DNA from: Nocardioides alkalitolerans DSM 16699
GTDB taxonomy: Bacteria > Actinomycetota > Actinomycetes > Propionibacteriales > Nocardioidaceae
Direction of reading: 5' to 3'
Length of the DNA: 64,000 nucleotides
Assembly: GCF_000426525.1 (NCBI RefSeq)
Contig: NZ_AUFN01000014.1
Coordinates: 158,640-222,639 of the forward strand
The notes beneath the pieces are model-generated. The model ran no database searches. It was not told where the DNA came from and worked only from the letters and a program-made list of their open reading frames with translations. The position numbers and the translations under genes were made by a program. Positions 33,797-45,455 of the stretch are shown here, piece by piece; the first letter of the stretch is position 1, and the number at the start of each line of letters is the position of its first letter.

Positions 33797-34470
33797 GCAC
33801 GGACACGAGCATCGACAGCGACCGCGACGTCGACCGGGACGACACCGACGCCGGGACCGGCACGGGCACCCCGAAGGACGCGGCGGCGGCGACGACGGGT
33901 GGCGCGACGGGCTCGACGGGCGGTCGGACGGGCTCGACGGACGGCACCCGGTCGGGCGGGCGCCGGGCCCTGCTCGTGGCCGCGGTGCCGTGGGTCGTCC
34001 TCGCGGCCGCCCTGCTCCTCGCGGTCGTCGGCGGGCGGGCGTGGTGGTTCGCCGAGCACGACCCGGACCTCGACCGCGCCGCCTCCCGCGACGCCGCCCT
34101 CATCGCGGCCCGCACCCACGTCGCGACGCTGACGACGCTCGACGGCACCGACGTCGACGCCGGGCTCGAGGCCTGGCAGGCGGCCACGACGGGGCTGCTG
34201 CACGACCAGGTGAGCGAGGTCGACGACACCAACCGCGCGCTGCTCGCCGACATCGGCAGCACCTCGACGGGTCGCGTGCTCGACGCCGCGGTGCTCGAGC
34301 TCGACGGCTCGACGGCCTCCGTGATGGTGTCGGTCGAGGTGACGGTGGCCGACCTCTCGACGCCCACGGCCGAGCCGACGATCAAGCGCAACCGGTTCGC
34401 CGCCGACCTGCGTCTCGTCGACGGCGAGTGGTTGCTCGAGGACCTGCAGCAAGTGGCGGTGACCCTGTGA
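33793..34470 (+). CDS. Mce-associated membrane protein (Mam), first
   Basis: 225-aa protein. A long acidic, Asp/Thr/Gly-rich cytoplasmic tail (1-55) is followed by one membrane helix (ALLVAAVPWVVLAAALLLAVV) and an extracytoplasmic SnoaL/NTF2-like domain (DAALIAARTHVATLTTLDG at its start, IKRNRFAADLRLVDGEWLL at its end). This is the standard layout of Mce-associated proteins, which stabilise the Mce complex in mycobacteria. ATG overlaps the mceF stop by 4 nt. The tail repeats (GGATGSTGGRTGS) are low complexity. Confidence 0.85.
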   Translation: MSTDTSIDSDRDVDRDDTDAGTGTGTPKDAAAATTGGATGSTGGRTGSTDGTRSGGRRALLVAAVPWVVLAAALLLAVVGGRAWWFAEHDPDLDRAASRDAALIAARTHVATLTTLDGTDVDAGLEAWQAATTGLLHDQVSEVDDTNRALLADIGSTSTGRVLDAAVLELDGSTASVMVSVEVTVADLSTPTAEPTIKRNRFAADLRLVDGEWLLEDLQQVAVTL

Positions 34471-35084
34471 GCGCGACGGAGGACGGCGTGGAGACCACCG
34501 AGGTGACGACGGACGGGACGACCAAGGGGACGCCGAAAGGGACGACGCGGGGCCGGTCCACGAGGGCCCGCGGCACGCTCCTCCCCCGCGTCCGGCGCCT
34601 GGCGCCGTGGGTGCTCGCGGTCGCGCTGGTGGCGGTCGGCGTCGTCGGGCTGGTGCAGGCGGACGACGTGCGGTCGACCGCGTCGGCCGAGAACGAGGCG
34701 CTCGTCGACGCCGCGGGCACGGCCGAGGTCCAGGCGGCGCTGACGCAGGGACTGAGCCGGGTGCTCAGCTACGACCACACCGCGCCGGAGGCCACGACGG
34801 CCGCCGCCGACTCGCTGCTCAGCGGCGCCGCGCGCGAGGAGTTCGACACCCTCTACGCCGGCCTCGCCGAGCGGGCGCCCGACCAGGAGCTCGTGCTGAC
34901 CGCCCGGGTGCAGTCGGTGGCGGTGCGCACGCTGACCGACGACACGGCCGAGGCGCTCGTCTTCCTCGACCAGACGAGCACCCGCGCCACCGACGAGGAG
35001 AGCACCGTCTCCGCCGCCCAGCTCGCCGTCGTGGCCGAGCGCGACGGCTCGACCTGGACCATCACGGAGCTCACGCCGCTCTGA
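34467..35084 (+). CDS. Mce-associated membrane protein (Mam), second
   Basis: 205-aa protein with the same layout as its neighbour: Thr/Lys/Gly-rich N-terminal tail (~1-45), one helix (LAPWVLAVALVAVGVVGLVQ) and a C-terminal extracytoplasmic domain of mixed helices and strands ending SAAQLAVVAERDGSTWTITE. GTG start overlaps the first Mam stop by 4 nt, so it is translated with the mce operon. It is the last gene of the unit; two hairpins follow at once. Probably helps assembly or stability of the Mce complex. Confidence 0.83.
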   Translation: MSATEDGVETTEVTTDGTTKGTPKGTTRGRSTRARGTLLPRVRRLAPWVLAVALVAVGVVGLVQADDVRSTASAENEALVDAAGTAEVQAALTQGLSRVLSYDHTAPEATTAAADSLLSGAAREEFDTLYAGLAERAPDQELVLTARVQSVAVRTLTDDTAEALVFLDQTSTRATDEESTVSAAQLAVVAERDGSTWTITELTPL

Positions 35085-35101
35085 GCGTGAGCCGTGCAGG
35101 A

Positions 35102-35119
35102 CGCCGGGGCGACCCGGCG
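35102..35119 (+). terminator. Hairpin after the mce operon
   Basis: CGCCGGG (35102-35108) and CCCGGCG (35113-35119) around a GCGA tetraloop, 17 nt after the last mce operon gene. A tight 7-bp stem with a stable tetraloop. Confidence 0.65.
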
Positions 35120-35121
35120 CC

Positions 35122-35181
35122 GAGCGTGGCGGACCGACGCACACCCAGGCCGGGTCATCGGTGCACGGGTCCGCCACGCTC
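35122..35181. terminator. Second hairpin after the mce operon
   Basis: Perfect 14-bp inverted repeat GAGCGTGGCGGACC/GGTCCGCCACGCTC (35122-35135 with 35168-35181) enclosing 32 nt. With the preceding hairpin it gives a tandem terminator for the 11 kb transcript. The long loop leaves other roles open. Confidence 0.6.
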
Positions 35182-35260
35182 CGGTGGGAGGAACGCACGA
35201 CGTACGACGCGGGCTCGGGGCCCGCGTTTCCGCCGTACCCCCGCAGGGCACCACGGACCC

Positions 35261-36166
35261 ATGACGAACCCGAGCACGCCCGCCGTGCGCCTGGACCTGC
35301 GTGCCGACGGCCTCGACGTCGACGGCCGCCTCCTGCCCCACCCCGTGGTGCTCGCCGACCTCGACGCCCTGCTGCCGGCGGAGGTCGCGCGGACGCCGAG
35401 CCAGGGCAGGATCCAGGCCCTCTGGGCGTGGCCCGACCTCGGGATGGAGGCACGCTCGGCCGACGACGTCCGGTCGACCCTGCTCATCGTCCACGAGCCC
35501 GACGTCCGGGGACTCCTCGTCGAGGGCCGACCGGCCACGTCGTACGTCGGCACCCGCGACCTCGTCGACCTGGGTCCCGACGGCGAGCTGATGGTGAAGC
35601 GCGACGGCGACGGCCAGATCGAGTGGATCGGGTTCGACTGGATCGACCCGTCCCCCGCCACCGCTGCGGCCCCCGCCCCGGCGGCCCCCGCCCCGGCGGT
35701 CCCCGTCGCAGCCGGCCCGGTCGTCCCGCCGCCCGCGGCCCCGGGCGACGTCGTCGAGTTCGCCGACCTCAACCTCAAGCTCGCGGTGGTGCAGGTGCTC
35801 ATGTACGAGCGCGAGCTGCTCACGCCGGCCTTCGACGTGCGCGCCTTCGTCGCCGGCCACTCCGCACGCCGCATCGACGTCGACGCGGAGGGCCACGACC
35901 CGATCCCCGAGGTGCTGGCCTGGTTCGCGGCGCTGCCCGTGCCGGCGCACCTGCTCGCGGAGGTCGACGACCTCTTCATGGACGGCGGCAACGAGGTCTA
36001 CCTCGAGGTCGCGCCGCGGTGGAGCGGGGAGGACGGGGCGTTCGACATCCGCTCGTACGACGATCTGGCCCTGCTGCCGAACCTGGCGTCGATGACCGTC
36101 ATGGGCGCCGACGAGGCGACCCTCGAGATGCTGCGCGAGCGCGGCATCGACGCCCAACCCCTCTGA
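35261..36166 (+). CDS. DUF7738/DUF6892-type protein of unknown function
   Basis: 301-aa soluble protein in two parts joined by an Ala/Pro linker (~128-155). The N-terminal part resembles DUF7738-like domains (DGRLLPHPVVLADLDALL, ALWAWPDLGMEA). The C-terminal part has the DUF6892 pattern: EFADLNLKLAVVQVLMYE, LLTPAFDVRAFV, IPEVLAWFAALPVPA, DGGNEVYLEVAPRWSGEDG and PNLASMTVMGADE, with a leucine-rich-repeat-like tail. Biochemical role is unknown. It stands alone after the mce terminator. The domain names come from memory of the sequence pattern and should be treated as likely, not proven. Confidence 0.7.
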   Translation: MTNPSTPAVRLDLRADGLDVDGRLLPHPVVLADLDALLPAEVARTPSQGRIQALWAWPDLGMEARSADDVRSTLLIVHEPDVRGLLVEGRPATSYVGTRDLVDLGPDGELMVKRDGDGQIEWIGFDWIDPSPATAAAPAPAAPAPAVPVAAGPVVPPPAAPGDVVEFADLNLKLAVVQVLMYERELLTPAFDVRAFVAGHSARRIDVDAEGHDPIPEVLAWFAALPVPAHLLAEVDDLFMDGGNEVYLEVAPRWSGEDGAFDIRSYDDLALLPNLASMTVMGADEATLEMLRERGIDAQPL

Positions 36167-36196
36167 CGCCCAACTCCTCCGAGGCAGGATCCCCCC

Positions 36197-36406
36197 ATGA
36201 CCACCGCCGCGACCCTCGCGACCGTCGGCACCGCCGTCGCCCTCGTGCTGCTGGTGACGGCGGTCGTCGTGGCGCGCCGGGGCTGGCTCTACCGCTGGCC
36301 GCGCTACCTGGCGTGGCGCACGGCGAAGTCGCGACGTGACCGCGGAAGGGTGCGGGCGGGCGGCCCCTCCGACGGCGGTGGGACCGACCCGACCGCCGGC
36401 TTCTAG
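36197..36406 (+). CDS. Small single-helix membrane protein
   Basis: 69-aa protein with one N-terminal membrane helix (ATVGTAVALVLLVTAVVVA), then an aromatic/basic segment (RRGWLYRWPRYLAWRTAKSRR) and a Gly/Asp-rich end. The positive-inside pattern is good, coding composition matches neighbours, and it sits 30 nt after the previous gene before a strong hairpin. No family recognised; many small actinobacterial membrane proteins look alike. Confidence 0.55.
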   Translation: MTTAATLATVGTAVALVLLVTAVVVARRGWLYRWPRYLAWRTAKSRRDRGRVRAGGPSDGGGTDPTAGF

Positions 36407-36417
36407 CCCCTCGCCGA

Positions 36418-36458
36418 CGGGCCCGGCGCCGGACGATCGACGTCCGGGACCGGGCCCG
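36418..36458. terminator. Bidirectional two-stage hairpin terminator
   Basis: Outer 9-bp stem CGGGCCCGG/CCGGGCCCG (36418-36426 with 36450-36458) and inner 6-bp stem CCGGAC/GTCCGG (36429-36434 with 36442-36447). Lies between the convergent small-membrane-protein and glutamine synthetase genes. Confidence 0.72.
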
Positions 36459-36466
36459 CGGGTGGA

Positions 36467-38644
36467 TCAGAGGACGTAGAGCATCTCCTGGTAGGTCGGC
36501 AGCGACCAGAGGTCGTCGGCCACGAGGCCCTCGAGCTCGTCGGCCGCCGCCCGCACCTTCGCCATCGCCGGCAGCACGGTGTCGCGGATGACGGTCGCCG
36601 TCTCGAGCGCGTCGTCGGCGTGCTCGTGGGCGATCGCCCCGGCGAGCTCGGCGAGGCCGGCCCGCAGCGCGGCGAGCGGGGCGGAGACGGTCTGCAGCGT
36701 CGAGAGGTCGGCCTCGACCCCGGCCGCCTTGAGCGCCGCCACGTTGGCGGCCAGCTCGGTCTGGTAGCGGACCGCGGCCGGCAGGATGATCGTGGTGCCC
36801 ATCTCCAGCGTCAGGTTCGCCTCGACGCTGACGGAGAGCACGTACTGCTCCAGCCCGATCTCGTAGCGGCTGTGCATCTCGCGCTCGTTGAACACGCCGT
36901 ACGTCGAGAAGAGCTCGATCGCCTTCGGGGTGATGAGCTCGGGCAGCGCGTCGACGGTCGTGCGGAGGTTCTTCAGGCCCCGCTGCTCGGCCTCGATCGG
37001 CCACTCGTCGGAGTAGCCGTCACCGTTGAAGATGACGGAGCCGTGGTCGGAGATGATCGTCGTCAGCAGGGTCTGCACGGCCTCGTCGAAGTCCGTGCCG
37101 TCGGCCACGGCCGCCTCGAGCGTGGTGGCGCAGTAGTCGAGCGCCTCGGCCATGATCGTGTTGAGCACGACCATCGGGCCGGCCACCGTCTGGTTCGAGC
37201 CCGGTGCGCGGAACTCGAACCGGTTGCCCGTGAACGCGAACGGGCTGGTGCGGTTGCGGTCGCCCGGGTCCTTGGTGAGGTTCGGCAGCGTGTCGACGCC
37301 GATGGTGAGGGTGCCGCGCTCCTTGGAGCGGGTCGCGCCGCCCTTGGCGATCTGGTCGAACACGTCGGCCAGCTGCTCGCCGAGGAAGATCGAGATGATC
37401 GCCGGCGGTGCCTCGTTGGCGCCGAGGCGGTGGTCGTTGCCCGCGGAGGCGACCGACGCGCGCAGCAGCCCGCCGTACTGCTCGACGCCCCGGATGACCG
37501 CGGCGCAGAAGACGAGGAACTGGGCGTTGTCGTGGGGGGTGTCGCCCGGCACGAGGAGACTGCCGAGCTCGGAGTTGCCCACCGAGAAGTTGACGTGCTT
37601 GCCCGAGCCGTTGACGCCCGCGAAGGGCTTCTCGTGGAAGAGGCACTCCATCCCGTGCTTCTTCGCGACCGACTTGAAGGTGGTCATCAGCAGCTGCTGG
37701 TGGTCGGAGGCCTCGTTGGCGCGCTCGAACATCGGCGCCACCTCGAACTGGCCCGGGGCGACCTCGTTGTGGCGGGTCTTGGCCGGGATGCCGAGCTTGA
37801 AGAGCTCCCGCTCGGTGTCCATCATGAAGCCCAGCACGCGCTCGGGGATCGCGCCGAAGTAGTGGTCGTCGAACTCCTGGCCCTTCGGCGGCTTCGCGCC
37901 GAAGAGGGTGCGGCCGGCGTTCAGCAGGTCGGGGCGCGCCATGAGGAAGTGGCTGTCGACGAGGAAGTACTCCTGCTCGGGGCCGCAGTAGGCCACCACG
38001 TTCTCGGGATCCTCGTGGCCGAACAGCTCGAGCACCCGCTTCGCGTGCACGGCCATCGCCTGCTGCGAGCGCAGGACCGGCGTCTTGTGGTCGAGCGCCT
38101 CGCCCGTCATGGAGATGAAGATCGTCGGGATGCAGAGCGTGTTGCCGGCGGGGTTCTCCAGCACGTACGCCGGGCTCATCACGTCCCAGCCCGTGTAGCC
38201 GCGCGCCTCGAACGTGTTGCGCAGGCCGCCGTTCGGGAAGGACGACGCGTCCGGCTCGCCCTGGATGAGGGTCTTGCCCGAGAACGACGCGAACGCCGTG
38301 CCGTCGCCGACGGGGTCGAGGAAGCTGTCGTGCTTCTCCGCGGTCAGGCCGGTGAGCGGGTAGAACACGTGGGCGTAGTGGGTCGCACCCTTCTCCATCG
38401 CCCAGTCCTTCATCGCGGAGGCGACGGCGTCGGCCACGTCGGGGTCGAGCGGCGTCGACTTCTCGATCGTGGAGACCATCGACTTGTAGACGCTCTTGGG
38501 CAGGCGCCGCTGCATCACGCTGAGGCTGAACACGTTCTCGCCGAAGATCTTGCCCGGCTCCTCCGCCGGGTCGAAGGCGGTGGCCGGGGGCTGGTAGGCC
38601 TCCACCTGGTGCATGGCCTGCATCCGGACGGGGTTGGCGCTCAT
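36467..38644 (-). CDS. Glutamine synthetase type III
   Basis: ATP-dependent ligation of ammonia to glutamate. 725 aa, the typical large size of GSIII (GlnN), far longer than GSI or GSII. Recognisable family blocks: the N-terminal [42 protein letters not shown], the ATP-binding [39 protein letters not shown] and [20 protein letters not shown]. The ATG at 38644 has AGAGGAG at ideal spacing. Actinobacteria usually rely on GSI, so this is an additional or alternative enzyme. The upstream 179-nt gap has a small CGGTGC/GCACCG inverted repeat (38742-38755), which may terminate the aldo-keto reductase transcript. Confidence 0.95.
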   Translation of the reverse strand: MSANPVRMQAMHQVEAYQPPATAFDPAEEPGKIFGENVFSLSVMQRRLPKSVYKSMVSTIEKSTPLDPDVADAVASAMKDWAMEKGATHYAHVFYPLTGLTAEKHDSFLDPVGDGTAFASFSGKTLIQGEPDASSFPNGGLRNTFEARGYTGWDVMSPAYVLENPAGNTLCIPTIFISMTGEALDHKTPVLRSQQAMAVHAKRVLELFGHEDPENVVAYCGPEQEYFLVDSHFLMARPDLLNAGRTLFGAKPPKGQEFDDHYFGAIPERVLGFMMDTERELFKLGIPAKTRHNEVAPGQFEVAPMFERANEASDHQQLLMTTFKSVAKKHGMECLFHEKPFAGVNGSGKHVNFSVGNSELGSLLVPGDTPHDNAQFLVFCAAVIRGVEQYGGLLRASVASAGNDHRLGANEAPPAIISIFLGEQLADVFDQIAKGGATRSKERGTLTIGVDTLPNLTKDPGDRNRTSPFAFTGNRFEFRAPGSNQTVAGPMVVLNTIMAEALDYCATTLEAAVADGTDFDEAVQTLLTTIISDHGSVIFNGDGYSDEWPIEAEQRGLKNLRTTVDALPELITPKAIELFSTYGVFNEREMHSRYEIGLEQYVLSVSVEANLTLEMGTTIILPAAVRYQTELAANVAALKAAGVEADLSTLQTVSAPLAALRAGLAELAGAIAHEHADDALETATVIRDTVLPAMAKVRAAADELEGLVADDLWSLPTYQEMLYVL

Positions 38645-38823
38645 GGTGCTCCTCTGGGTGTGCCGAGCTCGTCGGCGTGCGTCGTCGTACGTCGTGGCCG
38701 ACGAGGAGCGGCCGCGTGCCCGAACAGGCAGCGCCCTCCACCGGTGCTCGCACCGTAGACAGCGCGTGTTTCGGGGAGGTGCCGGTCGTGCAACAGCGGG
38801 GAGCACGCCTGCCCGGGCGTTCC

Positions 38824-41276
<2,453 letters not shown>

Positions 41277-41283
41277 CGTGACT

Positions 41284-41925
41284 TCAGGCCGTACGGCGGG
41301 CCACCACGACCGTGTCGGCCACCATCGCCTGCTCGCCGTCCGGTCCGGTGGCCTCGCGCTCGGGCGCCGCGCACACCAGGAGCTCCCACGCCCCCGCCCC
41401 GTCGACCCCGATCGACGTGGCCAGCTCGTCGGGCGTCGGGAACCCCGGGTGGTCGTCGGGCCGCCACGACCACGGCGCGAAGGACCCGTGGTCGACGACC
41501 ACGAGCAGCCCTCCGCGTCGTACGGCGTCGGTGGCGCGCCGCAGGATCGCGTCGCGGTCGATCTTCACCGGTGTCTGGAAGTAGGACGCCGTCACGAGGT
41601 CGAACGTGCCGTCCGGGAAGGTCGCGGTCAGGTCGTGGGCCTCGGTGGCGACCCGGTCGGCGAGACCGCGCTCGGCCGCCGCGGCGTCGATGCGGTCGAG
41701 GGCGGTGCGGGCGACGTCGACCGCGCGCACCCGCCAGCCCGCCGCGGCCAGCCAGAGCGCGTCGCCCCCGTGGCCGGCGCCGAGGTCGAGCGCGTCGCCG
41801 GGGGTCGGCGCGAGGTCGTCGAGCAGCCGGCGGAGCACAGCGTTCGGCTGCGTGCCCCAGCCGGGGTCGGCGGTGCGGTAGCGGTCGTCCCAGAACGCGG
41901 CGCTCGGGCCGTCGAGTGTGCTCAT
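41284..41925 (-). CDS. Class I SAM-dependent methyltransferase
   Basis: 213-aa methyltransferase. The SAM-binding motif I reads ALDLGAGHGGDALWLA, motif II VRAVDVARTALDRI, then FPDGTFDLVTASYFQTPV and the post-motif LRRGG-like RRGGLLVVVDHG. The N-terminal FWDDRYRTADPGWGTQPNAVL is typical of the TehB/thiopurine-methyltransferase-like branch. Methyl acceptor is unknown; small electrophiles or metalloids are processed by relatives. It is convergent with serA and divergent from the XRE-cupin gene across a repeat array. Confidence 0.85.
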   Translation of the reverse strand: MSTLDGPSAAFWDDRYRTADPGWGTQPNAVLRRLLDDLAPTPGDALDLGAGHGGDALWLAAAGWRVRAVDVARTALDRIDAAAAERGLADRVATEAHDLTATFPDGTFDLVTASYFQTPVKIDRDAILRRATDAVRRGGLLVVVDHGSFAPWSWRPDDHPGFPTPDELATSIGVDGAGAWELLVCAAPEREATGPDGEQAMVADTVVVARRTA

Positions 41926-41990
41926 GGCGTCAAGTGTGGGCGCATCGGGGCTAGCATCGTGAGGAGACTTGCCGAAACCGCAAGACCTGC

Positions 41991-42138
41991 GCCGAGTTGT
42001 CGCGTCTGCACGCTCGGTTCACGCCGAGTTGTCGCGTCTGCACGCTCGGATCACGCCGAGCTGTCGCGTCTGCACGCGGAGGTCGGCGCAGACCCGACAA
42101 CTCGGCATCCGTACGTCGTGCAGACGCGACAGCTCGGC
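41991..42138. repeat. Repeat array: three direct and two inverted copies of a 22-bp unit
   Basis: Unit GCCGAGTTGTCGCGTCTGCA plus CG occurs directly at 41991-42012, 42023-42044 and 42055-42076 (period 32 bp, second and third with 0-1 changes), and inverted at 42085-42106 (three changes) and 42117-42138 (exact complement of the third copy). Exact inverted pair 3/5 can form a 22-bp stem with a 40-nt loop. It fills the 232-nt gap between the methyltransferase and XRE-cupin genes and ends 19 nt before the latter's start. It does not code for a believable protein. Confidence 0.85.
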
Positions 42139-42157
42139 ACGTGGCGAAGAAGGAGGC

Positions 42158-42760
42158 ATGCCGGTGACGGACGACGTCGAGGCCACGCTCGCGGCGGTCC
42201 CGTCGCGCCTGCGGGACCTGCGACACCGACGGGGGTTCACGCTCACCGAGGTCGCGGAGGAGACCGGGATCGGCGTGAGCACGCTGTCCCGTCTGGAGTC
42301 CGGGCTGCGCCGGGCGTCGCTGGACCTGCTGCTGCCGCTCGCCCGCACCTACCGCGTACCGCTGGACGACCTCGTCGGGGCGCCCCCGAGCGGCGACCCG
42401 CGCATCCACCCGAGGCCGGTGCGCCGGGACGGCATGGTCTACCTCCCGCTGTCGCGTCGCCCGGGCGGCGTGCAGGCGTTCAAGCTGCTGCTGCCGGGAC
42501 GCCCCGCACCCGCGGCCGGGCCCGCGGGCGACGTCGTACGACGCGAGGCCCGCACCCACGAGGGCTACGAGTGGCTCTACGTGCTGAGCGGGCGCCTGCA
42601 CCTGCACCTCGGCAGCACCGTCACCGAGCTCGGGCCCGGCGAGGCCGCCGAGTTCGACACCCGGACGCCCCACGTGCTCGCGAGCGCCGGCCCGGAGCCG
42701 ACCGAGGTGCTGACGCTGTTCAGCCCGGAGGGCGAGCGGGTGCACGTCCGGGGAGGCTGA
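42158..42760 (+). CDS. XRE family regulator with cupin domain
   Basis: 200-aa transcriptional regulator: N-terminal lambda-repressor-type HTH (about 15-70: LRDLRHRRGFTLTEVAEETG and GVSTLSRLESGLRRAS) and C-terminal cupin barrel (about 120-195: HEGYEWLYVLSGRLHLHLG and LGPGEAAEFDTRTPHVL). This pairing is common in regulators of small-molecule metabolism that sense a ligand in the cupin. AGGAGG directly precedes the ATG at 42158, which decides the start; the open frame upstream runs through the repeat array and is rejected. Probably controls itself, the methyltransferase or the following SDR. Confidence 0.9.
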   Translation: MPVTDDVEATLAAVPSRLRDLRHRRGFTLTEVAEETGIGVSTLSRLESGLRRASLDLLLPLARTYRVPLDDLVGAPPSGDPRIHPRPVRRDGMVYLPLSRRPGGVQAFKLLLPGRPAPAAGPAGDVVRREARTHEGYEWLYVLSGRLHLHLGSTVTELGPGEAAEFDTRTPHVLASAGPEPTEVLTLFSPEGERVHVRGG

Positions 42761-42834
42761 CACCGAGCGGCCCCTCGTCCTGTCGGCGGCCGGGTGCAGG
42801 ATGGGCGGACACCCACCGCAGCAGGAGGCACACC

Positions 42835-43629
42835 GTGCAGCTGGACCTCTCGGGCCGAACGGCCCTCGTCACCGGATCGAGCCAGGGCATCGGGCTCGCG
42901 ATCGCCACCGGCCTGGCCCGCGCGGGCGCCCGCGTCGCGCTCAACGGGCGGCGGCCCGAGGCGCTCGAGGAGGCGGCCGCGACGCTGCGGGCGGCGGTGC
43001 CGGGCGCCGAGGTGCTGCAGCTGGCCGCCGACCTGGGCACCGGGGCCGGGGCGGACGACGCCGTGCGCCAGCTGCCCGAGGTCGACGTGCTCGTCAACAA
43101 CCTCGGCATCTTCGGCCAGCTCGACCCGTTCGAGGTCGACGACGCGACCTGGGAGCAGTACTTCCAGGTCAACGTGATGTCGGCGGTGCGGATGCTGCGG
43201 GCCCACCTGCCCGGCATGCGCGAGCGCGGCTGGGGCCGGGCCATCACCATCGCGAGCGACTCGGCCGTGGCGATCCCGGCCGAGATGATCCACTACGGCG
43301 TCACGAAGACGGCGCTGCTCGGCGTCACCCGCGGCTTCGCCAAGGCCGTCGCCGGCAGCGGGGTGACGGTCAACACCGTGATCGCCGGCCCGACCCACAC
43401 CCCGGGCGTGGAGGACTTCGTCGCCGAGATGGTCGGCACCGACGGTCCGTGGGAGGACCGCCAGCGCCAGTTCATGCGCGAGCACCGGCCCGCCTCCCTC
43501 GTGCAGCGCCTGCTCGAGCCCGAGGAGATCGCGCACATGGTCGTCTACCTCGCCTCCGACCTCGCGTCGGCGACCACGGGTGGAGCGCTCCGGGCCGACG
43601 GCGGGTACGTCGACGCGATCCTGCCGTGA
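42835..43629 (+). CDS. SDR family oxidoreductase
   Basis: 264-aa short-chain dehydrogenase. Cofactor loop TGSSQGIG, NNLG (usual NNAG with Leu for Ala), catalytic Ser in TIASDSAV, Tyr/Lys in YGVTK. The C-terminal region has the insert VEDFVAEMVGTDG typical for a sub-branch close to 3-oxoacyl reductase-like oxidoreductases. GTG start at 42835 with GGAGG 8 nt upstream. It lies 75 nt after the XRE-cupin regulator, and may be its target. Substrate unknown. Confidence 0.88.
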   Translation: MQLDLSGRTALVTGSSQGIGLAIATGLARAGARVALNGRRPEALEEAAATLRAAVPGAEVLQLAADLGTGAGADDAVRQLPEVDVLVNNLGIFGQLDPFEVDDATWEQYFQVNVMSAVRMLRAHLPGMRERGWGRAITIASDSAVAIPAEMIHYGVTKTALLGVTRGFAKAVAGSGVTVNTVIAGPTHTPGVEDFVAEMVGTDGPWEDRQRQFMREHRPASLVQRLLEPEEIAHMVVYLASDLASATTGGALRADGGYVDAILP

Positions 43630-43685
43630 CAGGTCCACTCTCTCGGGGTGAGGCGCCCGCGCCCCCTTCTGCCTAGGGTGGTCGG

Positions 43686-45455
43686 GTGGACGACCTCTCG
43701 GGCCCCGGCGACGCGTTCTCCGCGTCGTACGACCAGGTCGACTGGGCGGCCACCCCGCTCGGTCCGCGCGACACCTGGACCTCGACGCTGCGCACGGCCC
43801 TCGACCTCGTGCTGGAGAGCCGGTTCGCCGCCGTCCTGATGTGGGGCCCCGACCGGTCGCTGCTCTACAACGAGGCCTACGTCGACATGATCGGCACCAA
43901 GCACCCGGCCGCGCTGGGGGCGTCCGCGGAGACGGCGTACGCCGAGGCGTGGCGGCAGATGGCCGGCCAGGTCGAGCGCGCCTCCCGGCCCGGCGGGGCC
44001 ACCTGGGTCGAGGACGAGCTCGTCGCGATCGACCGCCACGGCTTCCTCGAGGAGCGTCACCTGACGTCGTCGTACTCCCCCGTCGTCGACTCCGCCGGCG
44101 ACGTCGTCGGCGTGCTCGGCATCGTCCACGACACGAGCAGCGACGTCGTCGTACGACGCCGGCTGGGCACCCTGGCCCGGCTCTCCGACACCCTCGGCAA
44201 CGCCGAGACCGTGAGCGAGTGGCGCAAGCTGGCGCTCGAGGTGCTCCGCCAGGACGGCGTGGACCTCACCGGGGTCGAGATCCACCTGCCGGAGGAGATG
44301 GGCTCGCCCGCACGACCGACGCCCCCCACCCTCTCCACCTCCTCCGACCCGGGACCCTCCGACCCCGAGCTCGCCGAGGCACTGGCCGCCAACCCGATCG
44401 CGCTGGAGGCCGCGCGTGCCCTCGCCGCTGAGCAGGAGCCGGCCCATCGGCACCGGGCGATCGCGCCCCCGGACGTGATGGACCGGATGCCCTCCGACCT
44501 CTACGTCGAGGAGACCACCGACGGCCGGCTGGTGTGGCAGACGCTCGCCTCCGACGTCGTGACGGAGCACCCCGCGCCGCAGCTGGTGTGCGCGGTCAGC
44601 AGCCGACTGGCGCTCGACGACGAGTTCCGCTTCTTCCTCCGCCTCGTCGCGAACGCGCTCACGCAGGCGCTGCACCGCATCCGCTTCCTCGAGATCGAGC
44701 GCAAGGTGGCGAACACCGAGCGCGAGATGTCCCTGGCGCTGCAGCTCAGCGCGCTCGTGGCGCCGGCGAGCGTGCCGGGCGTCGCCGTCTGCGCGCGCTA
44801 CCTCCCCGCCGCCGACCAGGCCCGCATCGGCGGCGACTGGTACGACGCGTTCGTGCAGTCCGACGGGTCGCTGGCCGTGAGCATCGGCGACATCGCCGGC
44901 CACGACCGCGCCGCCGCCGTGGCGATGGCCCAGGTGCGCAGCCTGACCCGGGGCATCGCGACCGCCATCGCCCGCGGCACCGACAACTCCCCCGCCCGGG
45001 TGCTCGAGCTCGTCGACGAGGCCGTGGCCCACGTGCCGGACTCCCCCACGGCGACCGCGCTGTTCGCCCGTCTCGACCTCGACGGGCACGCCGGTGTCCT
45101 GCGCTGGTCGCGGGCCGGCCACCCTCCGCCATTGCGCGTCGACGCCGACGGCACCGTGACGGTGCTTGAGTGCGGCGGCGACCTCCTCCTCGGGGTCGAC
45201 CCCGCCACCTCCCGCACCGAGATGCAAACCCAGCTCGACCCGGGCGACACGATCGTGCTCTACACCGACGGCCTCGTGGAGCGCCGCGGCGTGCCGCTCG
45301 ACGTCAGCACGCGGCAGCTCGCCGAGAGCCTCGCGGGCGCCCACGGCTCCTCGCCCGACGAGGTCTGCGACCGGCTGCTCGGCGAGATCGGTCCCGGGCA
45401 CGACGACGACACCGCGCTGCTCGTGCTGCGCGTGGAGCCGCTGACCGGCTCCTGA
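43686..45455 (+). CDS. PAS-domain PP2C (SpoIIE/RsbU-type) serine phosphatase
   Basis: 589-aa signalling phosphatase. The N-terminal PAS-like domain (~15-155) has the known sequence TPLGPRDTWTSTLRTALD, MWGPDRSLLYNEAYVDMIG and ATWVEDELVAIDR. The middle (~160-350) is a degenerate GAF-like region, and the C-terminal PP2C domain (~360-589) has IGGDWYDAF, SIGDIAGHD, LYTDGLVERR and DDDTALLVL, giving metal-binding aspartates. Such proteins dephosphorylate anti-sigma-factor antagonists in stress signalling; partner genes are not seen nearby. GTG start at 43686. A second PP2C with the same catalytic domain is the phytochrome at 50466-52760. Confidence 0.88.
   Translation: MDDLSGPGDAFSASYDQVDWAATPLGPRDTWTSTLRTALDLVLESRFAAVLMWGPDRSLLYNEAYVDMIGTKHPAALGASAETAYAEAWRQMAGQVERASRPGGATWVEDELVAIDRHGFLEERHLTSSYSPVVDSAGDVVGVLGIVHDTSSDVVVRRRLGTLARLSDTLGNAETVSEWRKLALEVLRQDGVDLTGVEIHLPEEMGSPARPTPPTLSTSSDPGPSDPELAEALAANPIALEAARALAAEQEPAHRHRAIAPPDVMDRMPSDLYVEETTDGRLVWQTLASDVVTEHPAPQLVCAVSSRLALDDEFRFFLRLVANALTQALHRIRFLEIERKVANTEREMSLALQLSALVAPASVPGVAVCARYLPAADQARIGGDWYDAFVQSDGSLAVSIGDIAGHDRAAAVAMAQVRSLTRGIATAIARGTDNSPARVLELVDEAVAHVPDSPTATALFARLDLDGHAGVLRWSRAGHPPPLRVDADGTVTVLECGGDLLLGVDPATSRTEMQTQLDPGDTIVLYTDGLVERRGVPLDVSTRQLAESLAGAHGSSPDEVCDRLLGEIGPGHDDDTALLVLRVEPLTGS

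Noticed and set aside
41991..42138. CRISPR array
   Set aside because: Spacing between direct units is only 10 nt and partly conserved, two copies are inverted, and no cas genes are nearby.
41969..42157. N-terminal extension of the XRE-cupin protein through the repeat array
   Set aside because: The extension only translates repeats (Arg/Cys/Ser-rich), whereas AGGAGG lies directly before the ATG at 42158.
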